Assembly (NCBI RefSeq): GCF_003581425.1
Contig: NZ_QXTG01000001.1
Coordinates: forward strand, 1-64,000
Reading direction: 5' to 3'
Length of the DNA stretch: 64,000 nt
Source: Amnibacterium setariae
GTDB lineage: Bacteria; Actinomycetota; Actinomycetes; Actinomycetales; Microbacteriaceae
Part shown: in pieces, positions 17,701 through 25,649 of the stretch
Position numbering within the stretch: the stretch's first letter is position 1
Layout of the letters: each line of letters starts with the position of its first letter
The notes under the pieces: model-generated
What the model saw: the letters and a program-made list of their open reading frames with translations, nothing else
What the model was told of the DNA's origin: nothing
Databases searched by the model: none
Position numbers and translations under genes: made by a program

Positions 17701-18903
17701 ATGAGCGACACCGCGCCGGACGCGCCCGACGAGGCCGGCGAGGTGCGGGCCGAGGCCGAACGCGCCCGACCGCTGGACCACGGCCCCCAGACCGGAGGAC
17801 TGCCGCCGATCTGGGCGGACACCTTCGGGCGGATCGCCCTGCGCAGCCTGCAGGCGATCATCGTCGTCGTCCTCGCGATCGGCGTGGTCTTCGCGGCGAT
17901 CACGCTGAAGCTCGTCGTGCTGCCGGTCGTCATCGCCCTGATCCTCGCGGCGGCCTTCGCCCCGCTGACCGGCGCGCTCAAGCGGCGCCGCGTGCCGGCG
18001 CCGATCGCCGCACTCGTCTCGCTGCTGCTCGGCGTCGGGCTCCTGGTCGGGCTGCTCGCCATCGTCGGCGCCGCGGTCGCCTCGCAGCTCGACACGATCG
18101 TCAGCAGCGCGAGCAAGGGCTTCGGCCAGCTGCAGACGATCCTCTCGAACGGCTCGCTGCCGATCGACACGAAGCAGATCCAGAAGGCCGAGCAGGCCGC
18201 GACGTCGTACCTGAGCAGCGGCGCGTTCGGCAGCACGGCCCTGTCCGGGCTCTCGGCGGTCGGCAACCTGCTCACCGGGCTGATCCTGCTGATCTTCGTG
18301 CTGTTCTTCTTCCTGAAGGACGGCCCGATGATCTGGAACTTCCTCATCCGGCCGCTCGCGGGCGAGCGCCGGGCCCGCGCCGAGCGGATCGGGCACAGCA
18401 GCATCCGGGTGCTCGGCGGCTACGTCCGCGGCACCGCCCTCGTCGCCGCGATCGACGCGGTCTTCATCGGCGGCACCTCGCTGGTCGCGGGCGTCTCGCT
18501 GTGGCCCGCGATCACCGTGCTCGTCTTCGTGACCGCCTTCATCCCCGTGGTCGGCGCGGTCGTCTCCGGCATCGTCGCCGTGCTCGTCGCGCTCGCGCTC
18601 GGGGGCGTCGGTCCGGCCATCGCCGTGGCGATCGCCGTCATCGTGACGCAGCAGGTCGAGGGCAACGTGCTGCAGCCCATCATCATGGGCAGGACGCTGT
18701 CGCTGCACCCGCTCGTGATCCTGCTGGCGCTGACGGCCGGCTCGCTGCTCGGCGGCATCGTCGGTGCGATCCTCTCCACACCGACGGCGAGCGTGATCTG
18801 GACCGCCGCCAAGGCGTGGCGCGGTGTCGAGGTGGACGACGACGACGACCCCGGGACGAGGCGTCGGAAGGCCCGAGGAGCGCGGGCGACGAAGCCGGCC
18901 TGA
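17701..18903 (+). CDS. AI-2E/PerM-family membrane transporter
   Basis: A 400-residue polytopic membrane protein of the AI-2 exporter-like (PerM/UPF0118) superfamily, with about eight helices in the 2+3+3 arrangement and the conserved QQVEGNVLQPIIMGR segment near residue 320. Both termini are charged and cytoplasmic. The substrate cannot be inferred. The upstream ATG 17692 abuts the AGGAGG sequence, so ATG 17701, 9 nt beyond it, is the better start. Confidence 0.8.
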   Translation: MSDTAPDAPDEAGEVRAEAERARPLDHGPQTGGLPPIWADTFGRIALRSLQAIIVVVLAIGVVFAAITLKLVVLPVVIALILAAAFAPLTGALKRRRVPAPIAALVSLLLGVGLLVGLLAIVGAAVASQLDTIVSSASKGFGQLQTILSNGSLPIDTKQIQKAEQAATSYLSSGAFGSTALSGLSAVGNLLTGLILLIFVLFFFLKDGPMIWNFLIRPLAGERRARAERIGHSSIRVLGGYVRGTALVAAIDAVFIGGTSLVAGVSLWPAITVLVFVTAFIPVVGAVVSGIVAVLVALALGGVGPAIAVAIAVIVTQQVEGNVLQPIIMGRTLSLHPLVILLALTAGSLLGGIVGAILSTPTASVIWTAAKAWRGVEVDDDDDPGTRRRKARGARATKPA

Positions 18904-18922
18904 GCCGGCGGTCCGCCGCGGC

Positions 18923-19192
18923 TCAGGCGTCGGTGGCCGCGAGGAGGTCGGCGCGGAGCCGCTCCGGGTCGATCCGCCAGCGGTCGTGCAGCGCCGTGCC
19001 GATCAGCACGACCGGGATGTCGTCGTGCCACCGCGCGTCGAGGTCGGGCTCGTCGAGGATCGACCGCTCGGCGACCTCCACGGCCACCCCGTCCGCGGCG
19101 AGACCGCCCACGACCTGGGCGACGACCGCGCGCGCCTCCTCGCAGAGGTGGCAGTCGGGCTTCCCGATGAGGGTGAGAGAGGGCGTCAGCAC
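18923..19192 (-). CDS. Glutaredoxin-like (DUF836-type) thiol protein
   Basis: An 89-residue thioredoxin-fold protein with redox motif CHLC at residues 14-17 and the cis-proline in DDIPVVLIG. This is the short glutaredoxin-like family frequent in actinobacteria; partner unknown. GTG start with TAGCCT (minus strand, 19206-19201) about 7 nt upstream, and a GGGAGG overlapping, so initiation could be leaderless or not. Convergent with the PerM gene and divergent from the HAD gene. Confidence 0.78.
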   Translation of the reverse strand: MLTPSLTLIGKPDCHLCEEARAVVAQVVGGLAADGVAVEVAERSILDEPDLDARWHDDIPVVLIGTALHDRWRIDPERLRADLLAATDA

Positions 19193-19283
19193 CCTCCCGA
19201 GGCTATCCGCGGGCGGCTCCGCTCGTGCACCTCGAGCAGCGCGGAGGGAGACCTGGAACGGGCCGACCTAGACTGACGCGGCG

Positions 19284-20036
19284 ATGACCGACGACGCCGC
19301 GACCCCGCTCAGGACGCTGCCCGTGGCCGCCTTCTTCGACGTCGACAAGACCCTGGTCAACGGCGCGAGCCTGCTGTTCCTCGCCCGGGCCGCGCGGTCG
19401 CTCGGCATCGTGACGTGGCGGGACCTCGCGCGCTTCGGCTGGAAGGCCGTGTCGTTCCGGCGGCACGGCGAGACGCTGTCGGTGCTCGACGAGGTGCGCG
19501 ACCGGGGGATGCAGCTGCTCGCCGGCCAGCGCGCCGACCGCCTCCACGCCCTCGCGGCGAAGGTCGTCGAGACGATGCGGCCGCGGATCTGGCCGGAGAC
19601 GCGCGACCTGCTGCGCGCCCACCTCGACGCGGGCCACGAGGTCTACCTGATCTCGGCGACGCCCGACTTCCTGGCGCAGGAGCTCGCCGCGTCGCTCGGC
19701 GCGACGGCGGGCATCGGCAGCGGCCTCGAGATCGAGGACGGCGTCTTCACGGGTCGGTTCACGTCCGGCACCATGCACGGCCCGGAGAAGGCCCGCGCGG
19801 CGCAGGTGCTGATGGCCGACCGCGGGTTCGACCCCGTCGACTGCTACGCGTACAGCGACTCGAGCAACGACCTGCCGCTGCTCACGGCCGTGGGCACGCC
19901 CGTCGCGGTCAACCCGGACCGCGGCCTCGACCGGCACGCGCGGGCCGAGGGCTGGCGGGTGCTCGAGCTCGACCCGGCCAGCATCCGCGCGGAGCGGAAG
20001 CGCGTCCGCGCGGCGTCGCGCCGGCGCACGGCCTGA
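19284..20036 (+). CDS. HAD-superfamily IB hydrolase (SerB-like)
   Basis: A 250-residue HAD phosphatase. The DVDKT motif gives nucleophile Asp19 and acid/base Asp21; SATPDF supplies the motif II serine, and YSDSSNDLPLL is motif IV with metal-binding aspartates. It belongs to subfamily IB, which includes phosphoserine phosphatases and lysophospholipid-type hydrolases, so the substrate stays open. The tail is very basic. TAGACT at 19269-19274 lies 9 nt before the ATG. Confidence 0.82.
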   Translation: MTDDAATPLRTLPVAAFFDVDKTLVNGASLLFLARAARSLGIVTWRDLARFGWKAVSFRRHGETLSVLDEVRDRGMQLLAGQRADRLHALAAKVVETMRPRIWPETRDLLRAHLDAGHEVYLISATPDFLAQELAASLGATAGIGSGLEIEDGVFTGRFTSGTMHGPEKARAAQVLMADRGFDPVDCYAYSDSSNDLPLLTAVGTPVAVNPDRGLDRHARAEGWRVLELDPASIRAERKRVRAASRRRTA

Positions 20037-20084
20037 CCGGGCCCGAGCCCGTTCACGGATCGCGGCGCGCTGCGCCGCGATCGA

Positions 20085-20183
20085 TCACTTCTTGTTGCGG
20101 CGCTGGTGGCGGGTCTTGCGCAGGAGCTTGCGGTGCTTCTTCTTCGCCATCCGCTTGCGGCGCTTCTTGATGACCGAACCCAT
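20085..20183 (-). CDS. Small ribosomal subunit protein bS22 (AURKAIP1/COX24-like)
   Basis: A 32-codon gene whose product is almost entirely Lys/Arg and begins MGSVIKKRRKRM, matching the tiny actinobacterial protein bS22 found at the 30S subunit. A strong AAGGAG ribosome site lies just before the ATG, unlike many neighbours, consistent with high expression. The gene sits between the HAD phosphatase and a small excisionase-like regulator, its usual actinobacterial neighbourhood as far as I recall. Confidence 0.9.
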   Translation of the reverse strand: MGSVIKKRRKRMAKKKHRKLLRKTRHQRRNKK

Positions 20184-20358
20184 GAGTTCTCCTTGACGTT
20201 GCGAGGTCGCCCGTACCGGTGGAGGGGACGCGGACGTCCTCCTCACCGCGTCCCGGCGCGGCGCAGAGCACCGCGGGACGCGACCGCGCCCTCGAATCGG
20301 CGCGGAAGAGCCCCGACAGTCTAGAGCGACGCGGCGGGCCGCTCGAACCGGGCGCCGA

Positions 20359-20559
20359 TCAGGCTGAGCGGGAGACGTCGACGACGTGCGCCGACATCGC
20401 GTCCTGCACGGCGGACGCGGGCACCCGGAAGGAGCGCCCGAACCGCACGGCCGGCAGGTCGCCCGAGTGCACGAGCCGGTAGACCGTCATGCGGGAGACC
20501 CGCATGATGTCCGCGACCTCGGCGACCGTCAGGAACCGCGCATCGTTCAGACCGGGCAT
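20359..20559 (-). CDS. Small MerR/excisionase-type DNA-binding protein
   Basis: A 66-residue protein made of one winged helix-turn-helix domain (FLTVAEVADIMRVSRMTVYRLVHSGDLPAVRFGRSFRVP), as in the excisionase/BldC-like family. In actinobacteria such stand-alone proteins sit beside bS22 and the SerB-like gene and are chromosomal regulators, not phage excisionases. Start ATG 20559 has an AGGAGG-rich ribosome site. Targets unknown. Confidence 0.85.
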   Translation of the reverse strand: MPGLNDARFLTVAEVADIMRVSRMTVYRLVHSGDLPAVRFGRSFRVPASAVQDAMSAHVVDVSRSA

Positions 20560-20654
20560 GCCTCCCCCTCCTGCGCCGAGACCACCGCTCGAGCGGATCG
20601 TCGGACCACGATACGTGTCCCCCGAACGGGGGTCCAGGGGTGGACGGCAGGGGT

Positions 20655-21080
20655 TCAGCGACGCAGCCGCCCCACGACCGCGGCGGCGGTCGAACCGATG
20701 CGCACGGCGGCGGTCCTCGCCCGAGGCGTCAGGGGGTGCACCGGCGCCAGCCGCACCACCTCCTCGACCTCGTCGCCCACGGGCCGGTCCGCGGCGACGG
20801 CCGGCTTGAGGAACGCCCCGAGCCACTCGGCGACGGGTTCCAGGCTGGTCGGCTCGAGCCGGTAGTACCGGTGCTGGCCCTGCTCGCGCACGGTCACCAC
20901 CTGGAACTCCCGCAGCGTCTTCAGGTGCTTCGAGACGGTCGGCTGACTGAGGCCGAGCTCGGCGACGAGCTGGCCGACGCTGGCCTCCCCCGTCCCGTCC
21001 GGCTCCTCCGTGCGCGAGAGCAGCGCTCGCAGCAGCTCACGCCTCGTCGGGTCAGCGATGACGTCGAACAGGTCCGCCAC
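20655..21080 (-). CDS. ArsR-family transcriptional regulator
   Basis: A 141-residue protein with an ArsR-type winged helix at residues 1-90 (DPTRRELLRALL, LGLSQPTVSKHLKTLR, QGQHRYYRLEP) and an Ala/Arg-rich C-terminal extension. No metal-binding CxC motif is seen, so it is not a classical metal sensor. The GTG at 21080 is chosen because the upstream part of the frame is unlike the family. Target unknown; it stands alone. Confidence 0.8.
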   Translation of the reverse strand: MADLFDVIADPTRRELLRALLSRTEEPDGTGEASVGQLVAELGLSQPTVSKHLKTLREFQVVTVREQGQHRYYRLEPTSLEPVAEWLGAFLKPAVAADRPVGDEVEEVVRLAPVHPLTPRARTAAVRIGSTAAAVVGRLRR

Positions 21081-21194
21081 GGGGCGAGCGTATGCCCTCG
21101 CAGCGTCGAGCACCATGCCGCGCGGTGCATGGAACCGGCACCGGTCCGGCCGAGGTCCGCGGCCTACACTGCCCGGGCACGCGGGAGGTGCGCG

Positions 21195-21491
21195 ATGAGC
21201 GGTTCTGAATCGCAGGAGCAGATCGCGGAGGCGGTCCTGAGGGTGCGGAACGTGCGGACCGTGCCGCTGGTGCGGCTCGCCCACGAGGACGGCACCGAGC
21301 GCGCCGTGGTCGTGCTGCGGGTCGGCCTGCCCCCGGCACTGTCGCTCACCGATGTGGTGACCGCGATCGCGCACGTGCAGCTGACCGTCTCCCGGCTCGC
21401 CCCGCCGGGTGCCGCCGTGCACGTCGAGCCCGACGTGGCCGCCGACGAGGCGACGCCGACCGAGGCGATCGTCATCCGCGCGCTCGAGTGA
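21195..21491 (+). CDS. Hypothetical protein resembling a cation-efflux dimerisation domain
   Basis: A 98-residue soluble protein. The pattern VVVLRVGLPPALSLTDVVTAIAHVQLTVSRLAPPGAAVHVEPDV resembles the C-terminal cytoplasmic domain of cation diffusion facilitators, but no membrane part is present. Resemblance is by eye only. The ATG has a GGGAGG site. The last 20 bp overlap the convergent tadA 3' end. Confidence 0.6.
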   Translation: MSGSESQEQIAEAVLRVRNVRTVPLVRLAHEDGTERAVVVLRVGLPPALSLTDVVTAIAHVQLTVSRLAPPGAAVHVEPDVAADEATPTEAIVIRALE

Positions 21492-21951
21492 CCCCCGGGC
21501 CGCGACGGCCTTCGAAGAACCCGCGCAGCACCGCCGAGCACTCCTCGGCCCGGACGCCGGCCACGACCTCGACGCCGGTCGGCGGCCGGCGGTCGCGGAC
21601 GACGTCGAGCACCGACCCCACCGCGCCCGCCTTCTCGTCCCAGGCGCCGAACACGAGCCGCCCGACTCGCGCCGCCAGCAGGGCGCCCGCGCACATCGTG
21701 CAGGGCTCCAGGGTCACGACGAGCGTGCAGTCGTCGAGCCGCCAGCCGCCCCGCGCCGCGGCCGCGTCGCGGAGCGCGACGACCTCGGCGTGCGCCAGCG
21801 GGTCGCCGGTCGCCTCTCGCAGGTTGTGCCCCCGGCCGATCACCGCCCCGGCCGGGTCGAGCACCACCGCGCCGACGGGGACGTCGTCCGTCGCGAGGGC
21901 CAGCCGCGCCTCGTCGAGCGCGAGCCCGATCGCCGCCCGATCACCGTCCAC
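21472..21951 (-). CDS. tadA: tRNA adenosine deaminase TadA
   Basis: A 159-residue cytidine-deaminase-fold enzyme that converts wobble A34 to inosine in tRNA-Arg(ACG); a tRNA-Arg with ACG anticodon is in this window at 53281. Zinc ligands are in HAE (His54, with proton-shuttle Glu56) and PCTMC (Cys84, Cys87). GTG 21951 has GGGAGG upstream. Divergent from upp with 33 bp between starts. Confidence 0.9.
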   Translation of the reverse strand: MDGDRAAIGLALDEARLALATDDVPVGAVVLDPAGAVIGRGHNLREATGDPLAHAEVVALRDAAAARGGWRLDDCTLVVTLEPCTMCAGALLAARVGRLVFGAWDEKAGAVGSVLDVVRDRRPPTGVEVVAGVRAEECSAVLRGFFEGRRGPGVTRARG

Positions 21952-21984
21952 GTGTCCTCCCGACGCCGCCGATAGCCTTCCACC

Positions 21985-22623
21985 ATGCGCGTGCACGTCG
22001 CCGACCACCCCCTCGTCACGCACAAGCTGACCCTGCTGCGGGACAGGAGCACCCCCTCCCCCACGTTCCGGGCGCTCGCCGAGGAGCTCGTGACGCTGCT
22101 CGCGTACGAGGCGACGCGGAGCGTGCGCACCGAACCGGTGCGGATCGACACGCCCGTCGCCAGCACCGACGGGCTCGCGCTCGCGACCCCGCTGCCGCTC
22201 GTGGTCCCGATCCTGCGCGCGGGCCTCGGGATGCTCGAGGGCATGGTGAAGCTCGTCCCCACCGCGGAGGTCGGCTTCCTCGGCATGGTCCGGAACGAGG
22301 AGACGCTCGAGCCGACCGTGTACGCCGAGCGCCTGCCGAACGACCTCGAGTCGCGGCAGTGCTTCGTGCTCGACCCGATGCTGGCGACCGGCGGCAGCCT
22401 GATCGCGGCGATCGACTACCTCTTCGACCGCGGCGCCCGCGATGTGACCGCGATCTGCTTGATCGCCGCACCCGAGGGCCTCGCCGCCGTGGAGCGGGCG
22501 ACGGAGGGGCGCGACGTGACGATCGTGCTCGGCTCGCTCGACGCGCGGCTCGACGAGCGCGGCTACATCGTGCCCGGCCTCGGCGACGCGGGCGACCGGC
22601 TCTACGGCACCGTCGCGAGCTGA
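21985..22623 (+). CDS. upp: Uracil phosphoribosyltransferase
   Basis: A 212-residue type I phosphoribosyltransferase that salvages uracil to UMP. The PRPP-binding loop DPMLATGGS is at residues 130-138, and the C-terminal [10 protein letters not shown] is the uracil-binding signature. TAGCCT at 21973-21978 lies 6 nt before the ATG, indicating a leaderless mRNA. A long composite palindrome follows immediately. Confidence 0.95.
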   Translation: MRVHVADHPLVTHKLTLLRDRSTPSPTFRALAEELVTLLAYEATRSVRTEPVRIDTPVASTDGLALATPLPLVVPILRAGLGMLEGMVKLVPTAEVGFLGMVRNEETLEPTVYAERLPNDLESRQCFVLDPMLATGGSLIAAIDYLFDRGARDVTAICLIAAPEGLAAVERATEGRDVTIVLGSLDARLDERGYIVPGLGDAGDRLYGTVAS

Positions 22624-22635
22624 GCTCCCGTCCTC

Positions 22636-22735
22636 CGCGGATCCGCAGTTCCTCCGCGGATCCGCATTTCCGGGGCGACACGCCGCTCTTCCGACCTCGT
22701 TCGACGGCGTGTCGGGCAGGAACTGCGGATCCGCG
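22636..22735. repeat. Composite palindrome after upp
   Basis: Perfect 17-bp outer arms (22636-22652 and 22719-22735, containing GCGGATCCGC) enclose a further GCGGATCCGC copy and a perfect 10-bp inner inverted repeat, CGACACGCCG at 22676-22685 and its complement at 22705-22714. It could end upp transcription. Its build resembles the palindromes at 11289 and 11493 but the sequence differs. Confidence 0.75.
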
Positions 22736-22750
22736 CACGGGGCGTCGTGG

Positions 22751-22779
22751 TTGACACGTCCCGCAGTGCGCGCCACAAT
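22751..22779 (+). promoter_or_regulatory. Promoter of the leader-peptide/winged-helix unit
   Basis: A consensus TTGACA at 22751-22756, a 17-nt spacer and CACAAT at 22774-22779. The ATG of a short reading frame follows 7 nt later, so transcription would start at or next to that ATG. This is one of the better -35/-10 pairs in the window. Confidence 0.65.
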
Positions 22780-22786
22780 CGCGGTC

Positions 22787-22882
22787 ATGTCATCCGCCCT
22801 GCGCTGCACGATCGCCGTTCCGGCCCGTCAGGCTCCGCAGTCGATGATGTGCGGCATGTCCAGCCGCCGAATGTGTCGCTGA
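22787..22882 (+). CDS. Candidate cysteine-containing leader peptide
   Basis: A 31-codon frame with three Cys codons (positions 7, 22, 30), ending SSRRMCR. Its ATG lies 7 nt after a consensus promoter, so it would be translated from a leaderless mRNA. Leaderless, Cys-rich short frames acting as cysteine-responsive attenuators are known in mycobacteria; here the downstream gene is a winged-helix regulator 132 nt further on. Cysteine content is modest and the role is inferred. Confidence 0.5.
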   Translation: MSSALRCTIAVPARQAPQSMMCGMSSRRMCR

Positions 22883-22899
22883 ACCCTCGGTAGACGTCC

Positions 22900-22938
22900 G
22901 CCCGGCACTCCGCCCGGGCCCCGCGCACCGCTGTGCGC
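22900..22938 (+). promoter_or_regulatory. Tandem hairpins in the leader (possible attenuator)
   Basis: Two stems follow the leader peptide: GCCCGG/CCGGGC (22900-22905 with 22914-22919) and GCGCAC/GTGCGC (22923-22928 with 22933-22938). They could pair alternatively depending on ribosome position. There is no U-tract, so a terminator is not proved; sequestration of the ribosome site of the next gene is another option. Confidence 0.35.
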
Positions 22939-23014
22939 GCTCTCCTCCGCAGCTCTCAGTCTTCGGCCGTCGCTCCCGACGAGCGGGCCCATTCGCATCA
23001 AGGACACCACCTCC

Positions 23015-23680
23015 ATGTCGCTCGCGACCGTCTCCGACCTCTCCGCCTCCCGCACCGCCCAGCAGACCGGCCTCCGCGTCGTGCCCGACGGCAGCGAGGC
23101 CCGCGGCTTCGCCCTCTACGTCGGCATCGACGAGGAGAAGGCCCGCGCCGCCGGGATCGACCTGCCCGCGCTCGTCGACGCGCTCCGCACCCTGACCGCG
23201 GAGCTCGTCCCCGACGCCGAGACCTACGCCGCCGTCGCCCTCGCGCCCGCCGGGCTCGGCGGCCGCGACGTCGACATCGTGCGCCGGGCGCTCGCCGACC
23301 GGGCCCCCGCCGGCACGCCGGCCGCCACCGTCGCGAAGCGCCGGCGCACCGGGCTCACCCTCGACCTCGGCCGCAAGAAGCTGCGCATCGACGGCGAGAC
23401 CGCGCCCCTGACCTACCGCGAGTTCGAGCTGCTCCAGTTCCTCGTGCTGCGCGAGGGCCGCACGGTCTCCCGGGTGGAGATCATCGACGCGCTCTGGACC
23501 GACGGCGAGCACGAGGTGCCGAACGAGCGCACCATCGACGTGCACGTCCGCCGACTGCGGGCCAAGCTCGGCGAGTACGGCGAGGTCGTCCGCACGGTCC
23601 GCGGGGGCGGCTACCGCTTCGACCGCCACGCGGACGTCGTGATCCGCTACGGCGAGGGACCGAGCCCCGACCGCTTCTGA
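23015..23680 (+). CDS. Winged-helix (OmpR/PhoB-type) DNA-binding regulator without receiver
   Basis: A 221-residue protein. The C-terminal half (about 112-208) is a PhoB-type DNA-binding domain: LTYREFELLQFLVLREGRTVSR, RTIDVHVRRLRAKLGEYG and VRTVRGGGYRF. The N-terminal part (FALYVGIDEEKARAAGIDLPALVDALRTLTAEL) is not a phosphoacceptor receiver and I do not recognise it. It is thus probably controlled at the level of expression or by an unknown ligand. The start is preceded by AAGGA about 11 nt upstream and by the leader-peptide region. Confidence 0.8.
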   Translation: MSLATVSDLSASRTAQQTGLRVVPDGSEARGFALYVGIDEEKARAAGIDLPALVDALRTLTAELVPDAETYAAVALAPAGLGGRDVDIVRRALADRAPAGTPAATVAKRRRTGLTLDLGRKKLRIDGETAPLTYREFELLQFLVLREGRTVSRVEIIDALWTDGEHEVPNERTIDVHVRRLRAKLGEYGEVVRTVRGGGYRFDRHADVVIRYGEGPSPDRF

Positions 23681-23948
23681 GTTCATGGCCGCGCCGACGC
23701 CGCTGCGGCGCAGCTGCCTCGCTCGCCGTGGGCGGCTCGACTCGGCACTCACGGCTGCGCCGCGTTGAAAAGGGGACTGCCACCGGGTGATCAGTGTGTT
23801 CTGGTGTTTCTCACAGCATTCTGCTGGCTCCGACACGCCGTGAGCACTGGCGCACCGTTACCGGACCGTTATACGTTGCTCCCGCGTCGAACGTTTGCTG
23901 TGGCGGACGGCGCGTGTGTTTGCAGGACACTCTTGGTGCAAGGGATGA

Positions 23949-23980
23949 GGGCCGGCCGCCGCCTCTGCGGCCGGCCCTTT
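23949..23980. terminator. GC-rich hairpin with short T run, orphan
   Basis: Perfect 11-bp arms (23949-23959, 23967-23977) are followed on the plus strand by TTT. It lies about 270 bp after the winged-helix gene and just beyond the 3' end of the GT2 gene. 23681-23948 holds no supportable gene but is more AT-rich (CCGTTATACGTT near 23865), so a short RNA ending here is possible. Confidence 0.55.
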
Positions 23981-23999
23981 CCCATGCCAGCGCCCTTGA

Positions 24000-25397
24000 T
24001 CAGACCGTGAATCCGCGGTGGCGGCGCAGCAGCTTCCGCAGCATCGCGAGCGTCTGCAGCACCGTCACGACGGCGAGCACCGTCCAGCCCACGGTGAGCA
24101 GGCCGGACTGCCACACCGCGTCCAGCTGCAGCCAGCCCCACGCGACCACGGCCGTGACCAGCCCGGCGCCGAGCACCGCTACCAGCGCGCCCGCGCCGCC
24201 GCCCTGACCGTTCTCCGCCCGGGCCTGCGCGGCCCAGTTGTCGCGCTCGGTCCTGGTGACCACCTGCGCCCACGCCTTCAGGAAGTGCACGCCGCGCAGC
24301 AGCATGTAGATCTCGCCCGGCACGAAGGCGATCGCGTGCAGCACGTCGCGGGCCGTCCAGCCCTTCATGCTCGTGGCGGTCCGCAGCGCGAGCAGCACCG
24401 AGACGACGGGCGGCAGCGCCCACCACCACGCGAACGCGAAGGCGTGCACCGAGAGGGCGGCCGCGGCCAGCGCGAGGAACAGCACGCGCGACGCGAGGTT
24501 CATCAGCATCGCGACGTTCTCGCGCCACCGAAGCCGGAGGTTCGGGTGCAGCGGGTTGCCGAGGATCAGCTCGACGCCGCCCGCGTTCCACTTCACCTGC
24601 TGCGCGTCGAGGGCGCGCACGGTCGTCATCGCGCCGACGGCCGCCCGCGCGGAGGCGGAGATCTTGGTCCGGTAGCCGGCGGAGCGCAGCTGCAGCGACA
24701 GGAGCGAGTCCTCGATCTCCGAGTCGACGACCCAGGGCGTGTCCTGCCGGTTCGCGATCATCGTCCGCTTCATCGCCGCCACGTTCAGCAGCGAGCACTG
24801 GCCGCCGAGCACCGCCATGTTGCGCGACCGCAGCAGGTTGTCCATGTTGAAGCCCGCGAACTGGAACCGCTGCGACCGGACGAGGAAGCCCTGCAGCGGG
24901 CTGCGGGCGACGGACTGGTCGAACCCGTAGATCGCGGAGACGCCGCCCACGCGGCTGTCCGACACGATCTCCTCCGCGAGGTGCTGCAGGCACCGGCGGT
25001 CCAGCACGGTGTCGCCGTCCACGCCGAGGATGTAGTCGTAGTCCTTCGCCAGCGCGAAGCCGTAGTTCAGGGCGCCGACCTTCTTGTCCGGCACCTCGCC
25101 CATGTCGATCACCGTGACCGAGCAGGTCATGACGGCGTCGCGGTGGGTGCGGCGGTGCTCGCCCTGGTACTCGCGGGCGACCCAGTAGGTCTCGTCCGTC
25201 GAGTTGTTGACGAGCACGAAGACGGCGTCGGGGACGCGGGTCTGGGCGAGCAGGGACTCGATGGTCGCCCCGATGCTCGCCTCCTCGTTGTAGGCCGGGA
25301 GGATCGCGGCGATGCGCGCGTCCTCGACGCGGCGGCGGGCGGGCGGCTCGAGCAGGCGTTCGAGGTCGAGCAGGTCGGGGGTCGCGGGGAGCGGCAT
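24000..25397 (-). CDS. Membrane glycosyltransferase, family 2
   Basis: A 465-residue GT2 enzyme: PAYNEEASIGATIESL at residues 34-49, the DGD metal motif at 127-129 and the general-base ED in SEIEDSLLS near residue 228, then QQVKW in place of the processive QxxRW. Several transmembrane helices follow (about 310-360 and 420-450). This is the layout of processive polysaccharide synthases or membrane-anchored transferases. ATG 25397 is the start; a longer frame runs into the photolyase region and is rejected. Product unknown. Confidence 0.82.
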   Translation of the reverse strand: MPLPATPDLLDLERLLEPPARRRVEDARIAAILPAYNEEASIGATIESLLAQTRVPDAVFVLVNNSTDETYWVAREYQGEHRRTHRDAVMTCSVTVIDMGEVPDKKVGALNYGFALAKDYDYILGVDGDTVLDRRCLQHLAEEIVSDSRVGGVSAIYGFDQSVARSPLQGFLVRSQRFQFAGFNMDNLLRSRNMAVLGGQCSLLNVAAMKRTMIANRQDTPWVVDSEIEDSLLSLQLRSAGYRTKISASARAAVGAMTTVRALDAQQVKWNAGGVELILGNPLHPNLRLRWRENVAMLMNLASRVLFLALAAAALSVHAFAFAWWWALPPVVSVLLALRTATSMKGWTARDVLHAIAFVPGEIYMLLRGVHFLKAWAQVVTRTERDNWAAQARAENGQGGGAGALVAVLGAGLVTAVVAWGWLQLDAVWQSGLLTVGWTVLAVVTVLQTLAMLRKLLRRHRGFTV

Positions 25398-25649
25398 TCG
25401 GGGGCCTTCGCAAGCGGGCGCGACGGACCTGGGGAGGCGCGTCGTCGCCGTCGACGGGCGGCCCGGGTACGGCCGCGCGGGCGACGATGGGGGGACGTCG
25501 CGCCTCCGACGGTAGGAGCGGCGCGGCGCCCCCGGCAGGCCCAGTCCGAGTGGTCCCCCGTCGAGGGGTCGTGCACGGAAACGCGTGCGCGACCGGGAGG
25601 CCCCCGTTCGCTCAGGACCGCGCCCAGCCCTCGCCGATACCGTCCGGGC

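Noticed and set aside
15570-18404. A 944-residue minus-strand frame across aspS and the PerM gene
   Set aside because: Only its last 211 residues (15570-16205) match a family; the rest is antisense to aspS and the permease.
20359-20559. Excisionase of a mobile element
   Set aside because: Although excisionase-like, it sits beside bS22 and a HAD gene with no integrase or att sites nearby; a chromosomal regulator is more likely.
24018-25649. Upstream extension of the photolyase frame (1019 residues)
   Set aside because: It is antisense to the GT2 gene; the photolyase domain begins at 25650.
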